A program made the position numbers and the translations under genes. From Helicobacter sp. 13S00477-4 (GTDB taxonomy: Bacteria > Campylobacterota > Campylobacteria > Campylobacterales > Helicobacteraceae), in NCBI RefSeq assembly GCF_002272785.1, contig NZ_MLAS01000004.1, forward strand, positions 58,726 through 122,725: a stretch of 64,000 nt of DNA. Direction: 5' to 3'. The notes under the pieces were generated by a model. It saw only the letters and a list, made by a program, of their open reading frames with translations, was not told the DNA's origin and searched no databases. Positions 8,156 through 16,205 of this stretch are shown in pieces (the stretch's first letter is position 1; each line of letters begins with the position of its first letter).

Positions 8156-10054
8156 ATGAAAACATTCATTTCAACCCCTATTTATTATGTGAATGATATC
8201 CCACATATTGGACATTCTTATACAACTTTCATTGCTGATATGCTAAAAAAATACCATGAGCTTTTAGGAGAAGAAGTTTTTTTCCTTACAGGCACAGATG
8301 AACACGGGCAAAAGATTGAGCAATCAGCTATAATGAAAGGGAAAACACCAAAAAATTATGTAGATGAAATCAGTGCGAAGTTTCAAGGACTTTGGGATGA
8401 GCTGGGTATTGATTATGATTATTTTATTAGGACAACTGACAGTCATCATAAAATCAGTGTGCAAAAAGCATTTGAGAGGATGTTTGAAAAAGGTGATATT
8501 TATAAAGGAGAGTATGAGGGGCATTATTGCGTGAGCTGTGAGAGTTTTTTTACTCAAATCCAATCAACATCTGGAAAATGTCCAGATTGTGGTAAAGACA
8601 CTATTTTGCTCAAAGAAGAGAGTTATTTTTTTGCTTTGAGTCGCTATGAAGAAAGGCTTCTTGAATGGTATAACAAATGCCCTGATTGCATTTTGCCTTT
8701 GCACAAGAAAAATGAAGTGATGCGTTTTGTTGAAGGAGGACTTAATGATCTTTCTATTACTCGGACAAGTTTTGACTGGGGGATAAAATTACCTCAGAAT
8801 CTAAAAGATGAAAAACATGTGATGTATGTCTGGTTGGATGCTTTGCTTAATTATGTGAGTGCTTTAGGCTATGGTATTGATGAAAAGAAAATGGATTTTT
8901 GGAAAAATGCTATTCATATTGTAGGTAAGGATATTTTAAGATTCCATGCTGTTTACTGGCCTGCATTTTTGATGAGCTTAGGGTTGGATTTGCCCAAGCA
9001 TATTTACGTACATGGATGGTGGACAATAGAAGGGGTAAAGATGAGCAAAAGTCTAGGGAATGTCATCAACCCTAGAGATATTGTTCAAGTTTGTGGGGTA
9101 GATCCATTGAGGTATTTTTTGATGCGTGAAGTACCATTTGGGCAAGATGGTGATTTTTCAAAAAAGGCATTATTTGAAAGGATAAATTCTGATTTGAGTA
9201 ATGATTTGGGCAATCTTGTGAATCGTTTGATTGGGATGGGTGAAAAATATTTTTCATTGCAGATTAGTTCTGAAAAACTCACCCAATTTTATCAAAATGA
9301 ACTTAATGAGTTGAATCTGATTTTGGAAAAGTTGCCCATTTTGATGGAGCAAATGCAAGTAAGTAAATACCTTGAAGAACTTTGGAAAACATTTGTGCTT
9401 GCAAATGGTCTTATTAGCAGGGATGAACCTTGGAATTTGATGAAGCAAGCATATATTGAAAAAACACAAGCACTTTTATGTTTTATTGCTAATATCCTTG
9501 CTAAGGCTATATTTTTTCTTTATCCGATAATGCCAAATACTGCTAAAAAAATGGCTTCTTGCCTGAAGGTAGATATTTCATATAATAATTATAAAGAATT
9601 GATCATGAATAAAGGTATCTTAAAAACTTTTAATATACAAAAAATTGATCCATTGTTCCCAAAAATTGAACTCCCAGTAGAGTCTGATGCTCTCAATTTC
9701 CCAAAAATTCAAAATTATAATCAGGCTCCTATTGTAGATATTGAAGATTTTGCTAAGCTTGATATTCGTGTAGGCACAATCATACAAGCAGTTAAAATCC
9801 CCAAAAGTGATAAATTATTTAAGCTTCAGATAGATTTAGGAGAAGGCAGATTGCGTCAAATTGTTTCAGGAATTGCGAAGTTTTATCAACCAGAGGATTT
9901 GATCGGATCTCAGGTATGCGTCCTGGCAAATCTAAAATCAGTTAAATTGATGGGTGAGTTGAGTGAAGGGATGGTGCTTGCAAGTAAAGATAATGAAGGA
10001 CTTGCTTTGCTTGCCCCAAAAATACATAAAGAAAATGGAAGTAAGGTAAGTTAG
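8156..10054 (+). CDS. metG: Methionyl-tRNA synthetase
   Basis: Charges tRNA-Met in the cytoplasm. The class I signature HIGH is at residues 17-20 (NDIPHIGHSYTTFIADML) and KMSKS is at about 295-299 (GVKMSKSLGNVI). A zinc knuckle CVSCE...CPDCG lies in the connective peptide (about 125-145). The C-terminal 110 residues (DFAKLDIRVGTIIQAVKIPKSDKLFKLQID...) form the EMAP/Trbp111-type tRNA-binding domain. At 632 residues it is the usual length for epsilonproteobacteria. The ATG follows GAAGGAAAAAA. The stop overlaps the next start by 1 bp, beginning a run that matches the H. pylori metG-to-cholesterol-glucosyltransferase order. Confidence 0.97.
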   Translation: MKTFISTPIYYVNDIPHIGHSYTTFIADMLKKYHELLGEEVFFLTGTDEHGQKIEQSAIMKGKTPKNYVDEISAKFQGLWDELGIDYDYFIRTTDSHHKISVQKAFERMFEKGDIYKGEYEGHYCVSCESFFTQIQSTSGKCPDCGKDTILLKEESYFFALSRYEERLLEWYNKCPDCILPLHKKNEVMRFVEGGLNDLSITRTSFDWGIKLPQNLKDEKHVMYVWLDALLNYVSALGYGIDEKKMDFWKNAIHIVGKDILRFHAVYWPAFLMSLGLDLPKHIYVHGWWTIEGVKMSKSLGNVINPRDIVQVCGVDPLRYFLMREVPFGQDGDFSKKALFERINSDLSNDLGNLVNRLIGMGEKYFSLQISSEKLTQFYQNELNELNLILEKLPILMEQMQVSKYLEELWKTFVLANGLISRDEPWNLMKQAYIEKTQALLCFIANILAKAIFFLYPIMPNTAKKMASCLKVDISYNNYKELIMNKGILKTFNIQKIDPLFPKIELPVESDALNFPKIQNYNQAPIVDIEDFAKLDIRVGTIIQAVKIPKSDKLFKLQIDLGEGRLRQIVSGIAKFYQPEDLIGSQVCVLANLKSVKLMGELSEGMVLASKDNEGLALLAPKIHKENGSKVS

Positions 10055-11055
10055 TGAGAGTAAATGAAGCAATAGAGATTATCAATGGAGAGCTTTCAAG
10101 TCAGCCTGCTATTAGCTCATTTGAGGGGGTGGCTATTCGAATTTCAGAGGTCAAAAGAGGTTGTCTTTTTATAGCAAAAAATCCTGATGAGATTGATGGT
10201 GCTATTGCTTTGGGTGCTTATGGGATTGTTTATGACAAATATGTACAAATGGTGGATGGGGAAATTGCTTGGATTAAAGTAAAATCTGTCTACGATGCTA
10301 TTATTCGTTTGATTCGTTATCAATTTTTGAGCAATCAGATTGCAATTTATTTTGTTTCTGAGATTGAGTATGCCATTGCTTCAGAAATCATTATTGATCC
10401 TAAGATCGGATTTTTTGATAATGATTTAGAAGAGCTTTTGAGTTTTATAAATAAGGATGAATATCTTGAAGGGATTTTTATAAAAAATGAGGCACTTTTA
10501 GATTTGGTGCTTGAATACAATCAAGCAGTTCTACCTACAGAACAACCTTTTAAAGTCCTTACTGCTACTTTGTTTGAGACTAAAATACATTATAAACTTG
10601 CCCAATATGATTTAAAATTACCTAGTTTATTTTTACCCGAATTGAGCAGTATTATTGATTTATGTGTGATGAATAAAATTATTTTTGAGTTGAGGAATTT
10701 TTCTCATATTGCTTATATGCAGCCTTATTTTATAAATGCTTATGCCAAGCTTGTTGGCTATGGGCAGACAGATCGGGTTGTGATAACTGAAAGTGATATT
10801 GAAAAATTTAAAAAATATGTCGCTTATATTGCCATTAATGCTAAATGGGGAAAATTGATGTTATTTTTGCCAAAAGGCTATGAAGGTGTTTTTGATATGA
10901 TGGCTCAAAATGAAGTCTATTTAGAAAAATCTGATTTGAATAGTTTACTCAAACAGGAAAATTATAATTTCGGACTTGTTTTGGGGCTTGAAAATAAAGA
11001 ACTCATAGATATCATCACTACTCCATATGTTGAGCCGGTTTTACCCCTTTTTTGA
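10054..11055 (+). CDS. Conserved Helicobacter hypothetical next to metG (Mur ligase N-domain-like start)
   Basis: 333 residues, no signal peptide or membrane helix. The opening (MRVNEAIEIINGELSSQPAISSFEGVAIRISEVKRGCLFIAKNPDEIDGAIALGAYGIVYDK) reads like the N-terminal domain of MurE/MurF ligases, in which a serine-type 'reveGcLFiA' loop contacts the uridine part of UDP-MurNAc peptide. No ATP-binding GTNGKT motif follows, so this is not a working ligase on what can be seen. Orthologues occupy the same spot beside metG in H. pylori. Role unknown; a regulatory or degenerate Mur-like protein is one guess. It starts at GTG 10054 inside the metG stop codon context. Confidence 0.6.
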   Translation: MRVNEAIEIINGELSSQPAISSFEGVAIRISEVKRGCLFIAKNPDEIDGAIALGAYGIVYDKYVQMVDGEIAWIKVKSVYDAIIRLIRYQFLSNQIAIYFVSEIEYAIASEIIIDPKIGFFDNDLEELLSFINKDEYLEGIFIKNEALLDLVLEYNQAVLPTEQPFKVLTATLFETKIHYKLAQYDLKLPSLFLPELSSIIDLCVMNKIIFELRNFSHIAYMQPYFINAYAKLVGYGQTDRVVITESDIEKFKKYVAYIAINAKWGKLMLFLPKGYEGVFDMMAQNEVYLEKSDLNSLLKQENYNFGLVLGLENKELIDIITTPYVEPVLPLF

Positions 11056-11062
11056 GTATATA

Positions 11063-11977
11063 ATGAGCGTTATTTTAAATAGTATTCCGAAGGGTTTTCC
11101 TAAAACATTGATTTCATTGAAACAAAAGTTGGATGTTTTATCAGATAAATTACCCCTAGATGGGTTTGAATATTACTCCGACCAGGGCATTAGGGTGAAT
11201 TTTGAAAATCTTTTAGACAAAGAAGCTCTTGATTTGTTAGAAGAAATTGCTATTGGTTTGAAGCCTTGGAGGAAGGGTCCTTTTTATTTAGGAGATTTAT
11301 TCATTGATACAGAATGGAGGAGTTATATCAAATGGGAATTGATTGCTCCATTTGTCCAATTAGAGGGAAAAGATGTTGTAGATATTGGATGCAACAATGG
11401 ATATTATTTGTTTGAAATGGCTAAAATGAATCCAAAGAGTCTTTTAGGCTTTGATCCAAGTATTTTTTATAAAATGCAATTTGATTTTATCAATACTTTT
11501 TTGAAGCAAAATATTACTTATGAATCTTTAGGTGTTGAGGATATTAGGCACTATCCTAAAAAATTTGATGTTATTTTTTGTTTGGGTGTGTTGTATCATC
11601 GAAGCGATCCGATTGCTGGATTGAAATCTCTTTTTGCTGGATTGAATGAAGGTGGGGAATTGATTTTAGATACTTTAATTATTGATAGTAAAGATGAGGT
11701 AGCCCTTTGCCCTAAAAAAACTTATGCAAAGATGTCTAATGTGTATTTTATCCCTTCTATATCTACTTTGTTAGGATGGGGAGAAAGGGTTGGTTTTAGA
11801 GAAATGCAAATTTTAGGACAACAAGAAACCACCATCTATGAACAGAGAAAAACAAAATGGATAGATGGTTTGAGTTTGGAGTCTTTTTTGGATGTTGAAG
11901 ATATGAGTAAAACAATTGAAGGGTATCCTGCTCCTAAACGGGCGTATTTTAAGTTCAAAAGGATAAAAAATGGATGA
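11063..11977 (+). CDS. cmoB: tRNA U34 carboxymethyltransferase CmoB
   Basis: Transfers a carboxymethyl group from carboxy-SAM to 5-hydroxyuridine at tRNA position 34. The SAM-type motif I is KDVVDIGCNNGYYLFEMAK. Other family blocks are LKPWRKGPF, SEWRSYIKWEL-like DTEWRSYIKWEL, FDVIFCLGVLYHRSDP, and LCPKKTYAKMSNVYFIPS. I place the start at ATG 11063 (MSVILNSIPKG), just after the preceding stop; an in-frame ATG at 11027 would overlap that gene and adds residues with no family support. About 304 residues. Its 3' end overlaps the hotdog gene by 8 bp. Confidence 0.9.
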   Translation: MSVILNSIPKGFPKTLISLKQKLDVLSDKLPLDGFEYYSDQGIRVNFENLLDKEALDLLEEIAIGLKPWRKGPFYLGDLFIDTEWRSYIKWELIAPFVQLEGKDVVDIGCNNGYYLFEMAKMNPKSLLGFDPSIFYKMQFDFINTFLKQNITYESLGVEDIRHYPKKFDVIFCLGVLYHRSDPIAGLKSLFAGLNEGGELILDTLIIDSKDEVALCPKKTYAKMSNVYFIPSISTLLGWGERVGFREMQILGQQETTIYEQRKTKWIDGLSLESFLDVEDMSKTIEGYPAPKRAYFKFKRIKNG

Positions 11978-12422
11978 ACAGATACAACAAGATGAAAAAA
12001 ATATCACACTCAAAGACAAGCCTATTATTTATAATAAGATTGATGTTTCTTTATATGGTGAATTGTTGTCTTTATCAAAAAATAAAGCAGAGGTATTTTT
12101 TGTCCCAACTGAAACAATGATTTATGATGATGAGAGTATTCATCCAGGTTTTGTTTTTAGTGCTGCTGCTTATACTGCAATGTGTGCTATTAATAAGAAA
12201 AATAGCATCATCATTAGCTCAGAAACAAAGTTTTTAGCCCCTATAGAGTATGGACATGAACTTGTTTTTAAAGCGAATGCAATTCAAGGTGAGGCAAAAA
12301 AATGTGAGGTGAAAGTTGAGGGTTTTTTGCTTGATATTAAAATTTTTGATGCTATTTTTTATATAGCCATTTTTGATAAAAAGCTTTTTAGACTCAAGCT
12401 CAAAGAGGACAAGGAAGCTTAA
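11970..12422 (+). CDS. Hotdog-fold (thioesterase-like) protein
   Basis: 150 residues; the central part (about 45-145) fits a single hotdog domain: PTETMIYDDESIHPGFVFSAAAYTAMCAIN is the long central helix preceded by a His-Pro-Gly turn, and SSETKFLAPIEYGHELVFKANAIQGEAKKCEVKVEGFLLD gives the strands of a PaaI/FapR-like fold. Thioesterase activity is possible but not shown. It is wedged between cmoB and the cholesterol glucosyltransferase with overlaps at both ends, as in H. pylori. Confidence 0.7.
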   Translation: MDEQIQQDEKNITLKDKPIIYNKIDVSLYGELLSLSKNKAEVFFVPTETMIYDDESIHPGFVFSAAAYTAMCAINKKNSIIISSETKFLAPIEYGHELVFKANAIQGEAKKCEVKVEGFLLDIKIFDAIFYIAIFDKKLFRLKLKEDKEA

Positions 12423-13558
12423 TGATTATAGTGCTTGTTGTAGATAGTTTTGCAGATAAAAGTAATGGAACTTCAATGACTGCATTTAGATTTGCCAATG
12501 CTTTGAGTGCTAGAGGGCATGAGGTTAGGGTTATTGCTCCCCATATTAAAGGAAAAGGCTATTATGCTGTAGGTGAACGTTATATTCCTTTGGTTAGTGA
12601 GATTTCACGCAGACAGCGGATGATTTTTGGTAAACCTAATGTGAAGATATTTCAAGAAGCGTTTAAAGGGGCAGATATTGTGCATTTGTTTTTGCCTTTT
12701 AAGCTTGAGATCGTAGCACTTAGGATTGCTAGATTGATGAATATTCCTTATATGGCAGCTTTTCATCTTCAGCCAGAACACATCACTTATAATATGAGAT
12801 TGCAATCTTTGGGATTTTTGAATCGATTTATTTTTTGGCTTTTTAAGATGCGATTTTATCGTCATATCAAGCATATACATTGCCCATCAGCTTTGATCGC
12901 TGATGAGATCACCAAAGCAGGGTATGAAGCTAAAAAATATATAATTTCTAATGGGTTTGATGAGCTTTATACATCCATTAAAGAGAAAAAAAATAATGAT
13001 GGATTTATCCATATCACAATGGTAGGCAGGTATTCAAATGAAAAACGTCAAGATATTTTGATTGAGGCTGTGAAGCTTAGTGCTTATGCCTCTAAAATCA
13101 AGCTTCATCTAAAAGGGAGTGGTCCTACAGAAAATAGACTTAGAAAAATGGCAGCAACTCTCCAAAATGATGTCGATTTTGGATTTTCTCAGCCAGAGGA
13201 TTTATTGAAAATCTTGCATATGAGTGATATTTATGTCCATGCTGCAGATGTTGAGGGTGAAGCTATTGCTTGCTTAGAAGCAATAGCCTGTGGTATTGTG
13301 CCTATTATTTCTGATAGTAAAATCTCAGCTACAGGACAATTTGCCCTTGATGAGCGTTCTTTATTTGAAGCTAATAATCCAAAAGATTTAGCAAGGAAGA
13401 TTGATTATTGGATAGAAAACCCTCAAGAACGTGAAAATATGGGGAAAATTTATACCCAAAGTGCTTCAAAATATTCTTTAGAAAAATCCATGCAAAAAGC
13501 TGAAAAAATGTATCATGAAGTCATCAAAGATTTCAATCAAGAAAATTATCACTCATAA
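12422..13558 (+). CDS. cgt: Cholesterol alpha-glucosyltransferase
   Basis: GT4 enzyme that moves glucose from UDP-glucose to host-derived cholesterol at the inner membrane. The 378 residues follow the H. pylori enzyme along most of their length as I recall it: MIIVLVVDSFADKSNGTSMTAFRFANAL, AFHLQPEHITYNMRLQ, HCPSALIADEITKAGYEAKKYIISNGFD, MVGRYSNEKRQDILIEAVKLS, LYVHAADVEGEAIACLEAIACGIVPII (the EX7E donor site) and ALDERSLFEANNPKDLARKIDYW. Start ATG 12422 overlaps the hotdog stop. The last codons lie inside a perfect 22-bp inverted repeat. Its presence suggests a host-associated species that glucosylates cholesterol. Confidence 0.9.
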   Translation: MIIVLVVDSFADKSNGTSMTAFRFANALSARGHEVRVIAPHIKGKGYYAVGERYIPLVSEISRRQRMIFGKPNVKIFQEAFKGADIVHLFLPFKLEIVALRIARLMNIPYMAAFHLQPEHITYNMRLQSLGFLNRFIFWLFKMRFYRHIKHIHCPSALIADEITKAGYEAKKYIISNGFDELYTSIKEKKNNDGFIHITMVGRYSNEKRQDILIEAVKLSAYASKIKLHLKGSGPTENRLRKMAATLQNDVDFGFSQPEDLLKILHMSDIYVHAADVEGEAIACLEAIACGIVPIISDSKISATGQFALDERSLFEANNPKDLARKIDYWIENPQERENMGKIYTQSASKYSLEKSMQKAEKMYHEVIKDFNQENYHS

Positions 13559-13592
13559 TCTAATTGTAAGTTTCTTGATTGAAATCTTTGAT
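13523..13592 (+). terminator. Perfect 22-bp inverted repeat across the end of cgt
   Basis: Left arm 13523-13544 lies inside the last codons of cgt; right arm 13571-13592 lies after its stop. The arms are exact reverse complements over 22 bp with a 26-nt loop holding the stop codon. A short T-rich tract (ATATATTTTT) follows. It may terminate the metG-cgt operon or stabilise its 3' end; the arm length is unusual for a terminator. Confidence 0.7.
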
Positions 13593-13666
13593 AGATATAT
13601 TTTTCAAACAAAATAAATATATTTTAAGGTTAAAATTTTTTATAGTTAGAAATGTATTTTTTGTTA

Positions 13667-13672
13667 TATAAT
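13667..13672 (+). promoter_or_regulatory. Putative promoter of the phase-variable methyltransferase
   Basis: TATAAT within TTTTTTGTTATATAATTT, an extended -10 of the Helicobacter type, 36 bp upstream of the start codon. Confidence 0.5.
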
Positions 13673-13707
13673 TTAAAATCATTTAATTTTATAAAAAAGG
13701 TTTTATT

Positions 13708-15252
13708 ATGGATACCAATGGTTATAGAACAGAAATTGATTACAATTATGGTTATTTTAGAGAACAAAGCCCACTCGCATTCAGATTTGCATGTTTATTA
13801 CAAGGTGTTAAGCCTCCTGAAATAAGAAACGCTTGTGAATTGGGATATGGAAATGGAATGAATATTAATATCAATGCATCTGCATCCAATATTCAATGGT
13901 ATGGGACAGATTTCAATGTTTCTCAAGCTAATTTTGCTTCTGATTTAGCCAACATTTCAGGTAATAATGCAAAGCTTTTTTCAGATTCTTTTGAGGAATT
14001 TTTTCATCGAACTGATTTGCCCGATTTTGATTTTATTTGTTTTCATGGGGTTTATAGTTGGGTGAATGAGAAAAATCGTGATTTGATTTTGAAATTTGTG
14101 GATAAAAAGCTTCGAGCTGGGGGTGCAGTGTATGCGAGTTACAATGTTTTTCCAGGTTTTGCAAATTTGATTCCTTTTAGAGGGTTTTTGAAAAATGTTG
14201 CTAATTATATGGTCCCCAAAACAAAAAATCCAGTGAGTGGTATAGGTATAGGTTTTGAACTTTTTGATAAGCTTTCTAGTTTAAATGCAAACTTTATAGC
14301 AAATAATCCTAGGCTTAAAGGAAAAGTTGAGCAATTTAAGAAAATGAGTGGGGCTTATTTGATCCATGAATTTATGAATGATTCTTGGGACATTATGGAT
14401 TTTCTAAAGATTTCTGAGTCATTCAAATCTGCTAGATTAAAATTCCTTTCTTCAGCTAATATATTTTCTATTCTTCAAAATACTATAATATTTACACCTG
14501 AACAAAATGCTTTATTGAATTCTATAGAAGATATATATTTTAAAGAATACCTTAAAGATCTCATCCATAATACTTCTTTTAGGAAAGACTATTGGCTAAA
14601 AGGAGCTCAAAGATTAAGTGTAGAAGAATGTCAAAAAAGGCTCAAAGAAATAAGAGTCATTTTGACTGTTCCCAAAGATGAGGTTAATTTTTCTATAGAG
14701 CTTGATATTGGAAAACTTGATTTAAAAAAAGAAGTTTATGAACCCTTGTTGGATATATTGGGTGATCACACTCCAAAAACAATAGGTCAAATTGAGCAAG
14801 AGTTAAAAGGAAAATTTGATGAACTGCAGGGGGGGGGGCTTATTGAATCATTGATGGTTTTGAATATGCTGAATATTTTGCGTGAGGTGCAAGATGATAA
14901 GATTATCCAATCTTGCTTGCAAAAAACTTATGCAATCAATAAAGAAATTTTACAAAAAGCTAAAATAAGCAATAATATTTCTTACCTTGCTTCTGCAGCT
15001 ATTGGTGAAGGGATAGAGGTAGCTCATTTTGAGCAGCTTTTCTTATCAAATTATTCAAATCAAATATCAGATCATAAAGAATATGCAAAAATTATTTGGA
15101 AAATATTGGATTCTCAAGGAAATAGGATTATAAAAGATGGCAAAACCCTCCAAACTGCAGAAGAAAATCTCAAAGAATTAGAAGAGCTTTGTAAAAATAT
15201 TAAAAAAAGATTGCCCATTTATAAGAATCTAAAAATACTTGAAGGTATTTAA
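13708..15252 (+). CDS. SAM-dependent methyltransferase with regulatory domain; probably phase-variable
   Basis: 514 residues. The N-terminal half is a class I methyltransferase: EQSPLAFRFACLLQG, motif I NACELGYGNGMNININA (about 42-58), acidic loop WYGTDFN, and FDFICFHGVYSWVNEKNRDLILKFVDKKLRAGGAVYASYNVFPG. The second half resembles the 'methyltransferase regulatory domain' found in protein-lysine methyltransferases such as those acting on rickettsial outer membrane protein. The substrate here is unknown. Ten consecutive G (14829-14838) sit in codons 374-377. The frame is ON at G10; G9 would stop after about 381 residues and G11 after about 379, removing the last quarter. Start ATG 13708 follows AAAAAAGG. 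Convergent with the carbonic anhydrase gene. Confidence 0.82.
   Translation: MDTNGYRTEIDYNYGYFREQSPLAFRFACLLQGVKPPEIRNACELGYGNGMNININASASNIQWYGTDFNVSQANFASDLANISGNNAKLFSDSFEEFFHRTDLPDFDFICFHGVYSWVNEKNRDLILKFVDKKLRAGGAVYASYNVFPGFANLIPFRGFLKNVANYMVPKTKNPVSGIGIGFELFDKLSSLNANFIANNPRLKGKVEQFKKMSGAYLIHEFMNDSWDIMDFLKISESFKSARLKFLSSANIFSILQNTIIFTPEQNALLNSIEDIYFKEYLKDLIHNTSFRKDYWLKGAQRLSVEECQKRLKEIRVILTVPKDEVNFSIELDIGKLDLKKEVYEPLLDILGDHTPKTIGQIEQELKGKFDELQGGGLIESLMVLNMLNILREVQDDKIIQSCLQKTYAINKEILQKAKISNNISYLASAAIGEGIEVAHFEQLFLSNYSNQISDHKEYAKIIWKILDSQGNRIIKDGKTLQTAEENLKELEELCKNIKKRLPIYKNLKILEGI
14829..14838 (+). repeat. G10 homopolymer tract (phase-variation SSR)
   Basis: Ten G in a row inside an AT-rich coding sequence, the only such tract in the window. 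Both one-base slips put a stop codon within eight codons downstream, as expected of an ON/OFF switch. Confidence 0.9.
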
Positions 15253-15259
15253 CCTTCAA
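15239..15259 (-). terminator. Hairpin between convergent genes
   Basis: TTGAAGGT (15239-15246) pairs with ACCTTCAA (15252-15259) around a 5-nt loop. Read on the minus strand, GTATTTTTAG follows, so it best serves the carbonic anhydrase transcript. The left arm lies in the methyltransferase's last codons. Confidence 0.5.
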
Positions 15260-15281
15260 AAAGTCATTGGATTTATCTTTT

Positions 15282-16019
15282 TTATTGTTTGATGATGATT
15301 CGATTGTTCTTAGGTTGGATGGGTCTGTTATTGGGGTATTGCATGAGGCTTTGGATTTTTTGTAATTGATTTTTTGAAATCTCAAGAGTTTCTTTGAGGA
15401 CAAACCAACTCACACCTTCTGTGCAAGGAGGGGTTGTTAATGAGCCATTGAAATGGTAATAACCTACCTTTTCTGGTATGAGTTTACTCAGGTCAAAATC
15501 TTTTGGATAGGTAATTTCACCTGGTTTTTTGGGCATTTTTTCCCAAATGGGTGATAAGATTTTATTTGTTTTTCCAACTTTGAATTTGATTCCAATGACT
15601 AATAGTTTGCCTTCCTTGTTTTTATGGACAATATGCATTGATAGAGGGTATTGTTTCCCCTGAATTAAATTTTCAGCTGGTGAATGGAAATGGAGTTGGA
15701 GTAATTCGTAAGTGTCATTATTGATTTTGACATAATTGCCAGGGTTATAATCTAATTGAATCGTGTGTCCATTATCAGTAGCGGATTTTACATTTTTACC
15801 ATATTTAAAGATGATTTCTTTAGGGTTTTTTATTTCAATATGACGATCAATATCAATAGGTGATTGGTATTGACCAATTTCGCAGCTTATGTATTCATCA
15901 GCAATTTTTCCCCAATTTTTAGGACCATTTTTTCCATCGTAGCTCCATTTTGTGTTATCAGCGATTGCAAGACTTGATAAAATGCAGCTAATAGAAATTG
16001 AAACGAATGCTTTTTTCAT
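15282..16019 (-). CDS. Periplasmic alpha-carbonic anhydrase
   Basis: Secreted zinc enzyme interconverting CO2 and bicarbonate. Residues 1-20 form a signal peptide (MKKAFVSISISCILSSLAIA|DNTKWSY). Zinc ligands H110 and H112 in LLQLHFHSPAEN and H129 in SMHIVHK are all present, as are NGHTIQL, GSLTTPPCTEGVSWFVL and NNRPIQPKN. C46 and the Cys of TPPC form the expected disulfide. The 245 residues match the H. pylori alpha enzyme, which buffers the periplasm during acid exposure. Monocistronic and convergent with the preceding methyltransferase. All key residues are intact. Confidence 0.95.
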   Translation of the reverse strand: MKKAFVSISISCILSSLAIADNTKWSYDGKNGPKNWGKIADEYISCEIGQYQSPIDIDRHIEIKNPKEIIFKYGKNVKSATDNGHTIQLDYNPGNYVKINNDTYELLQLHFHSPAENLIQGKQYPLSMHIVHKNKEGKLLVIGIKFKVGKTNKILSPIWEKMPKKPGEITYPKDFDLSKLIPEKVGYYHFNGSLTTPPCTEGVSWFVLKETLEISKNQLQKIQSLMQYPNNRPIQPKNNRIIIKQ

Positions 16020-16168
16020 TTTATTTTTCCTAGTTTAAGTTGTTTATTTTGGCTATTGAATTAGACTCAAAAACTATGTGTATTTTATGAATATTTTATA
16101 AATAGATTTTTAGAAAATAATTTTGAATGCAAATGCGGTTTTTAATTTTAACTCTGAGGGCATTGTTG

Positions 16169-16174
16169 TATAAT
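16169..16174 (+). promoter_or_regulatory. Putative promoter of the aminotransferase operon
   Basis: TATAAT preceded by TTG (TTGTATAAT), 32 bp before the aminotransferase start and after an AT-rich divergent region shared with the carbonic anhydrase gene. Confidence 0.55.
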
Positions 16175-16205
16175 ACAAGCTTATATTTTACTATGGAGAA
16201 GGAAA

